Shown here: positions 60,589 through 64,000 of the stretch, in pieces
Layout of the letters: every line of letters starts with the position of its first letter
Position numbering within the stretch: position 1 is the stretch's first letter
Source of the DNA: Salvelinus alpinus
Lineage: Eukaryota; Chordata; Actinopteri; Salmoniformes; Salmonidae
DNA: 64,000 nt
NCBI RefSeq assembly: GCF_045679555.1
Contig: NC_092087.1
Coordinates: forward strand, 86,268,142-86,332,141
Reading direction: 5' to 3'
Notes under the pieces: generated by a model
Databases searched by the model: none
Seen by the model: the letters and a program-made list of their open reading frames with translations, nothing else
Told to the model about the DNA's origin: nothing
Program-made: the position numbers and the translations under genes

Positions 60589-64000
<3,412 letters not shown>

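Overview
The window is vertebrate nuclear DNA, almost certainly from a salmonid fish. It contains two spliced protein-coding genes whose exons can be followed through GT-AG boundaries, and tRNA-derived SINEs with readable A and B boxes. It also has LINE, LTR and TIR elements that resemble repeat families common in salmonids, and very many (CA)n/(GA)n tracts and minisatellites. The species cannot be fixed from the sequence alone. A run of exactly 100 N (60123-60222) marks an assembly gap.

Layout. Positions 470-28262 appear to be one non-autonomous interspersed repeat. Its internal 39-bp tandem repeat has grown to about 21 kb (605-817, 2011-9966, 12969-26110). Three other insertions sit inside it: a dispersed repeat at 818-2010, a Ty3/gypsy-type LTR element at 9967-12968 with its 5' LTR end, gag, protease and RT deleted, and a TIR-like element at 27408-27979. 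A 31-bp minisatellite (28345-29320) and AT-rich sequence follow.

The complete cytosolic aspartate aminotransferase gene got1 lies on the + strand (9 coding exons, 31029-43746, 410 codons plus stop). Its introns hold minisatellites of 31, 61, 38, 37 and 56 bp, two SINEs and a TTAA-flanked, piggyBac-like non-autonomous element. On the - strand, tail-to-tail with got1, is the 3' part of cnnm1 (9 exons, 56289 down to 47417), encoding the end of the CBS pair, the cyclic-nucleotide-binding-homology domain and the C-terminal tail. Its first, large exon lies beyond the right edge. The convergent got1/cnnm1 arrangement matches the vertebrate GOT1-CNNM1 neighbourhood. The region right of cnnm1 exon 2 is intron 1, with a 45-bp SINE-derived array, a broken LINE reverse transcriptase, the gap and a 34-bp array that runs off the window.

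The two genes do not form a pathway: got1 is a PLP enzyme of the malate-aspartate shuttle and cnnm1 a membrane protein of the CNNM magnesium-transport family. The most unusual observation is that several exon edges in both genes have been tandemly copied into the adjacent intron. These are got1 exons 2, 7, 8 and 9 and cnnm1 exons 3 and 8. Two of these have become true minisatellites (70 bp x 11, and about 32 bp x ~50) in which every unit carries a splice acceptor. The giant 39-bp array also shows higher-order duplications and four-G-run variants that could form G-quadruplexes. I saw no undescribed multi-gene system.
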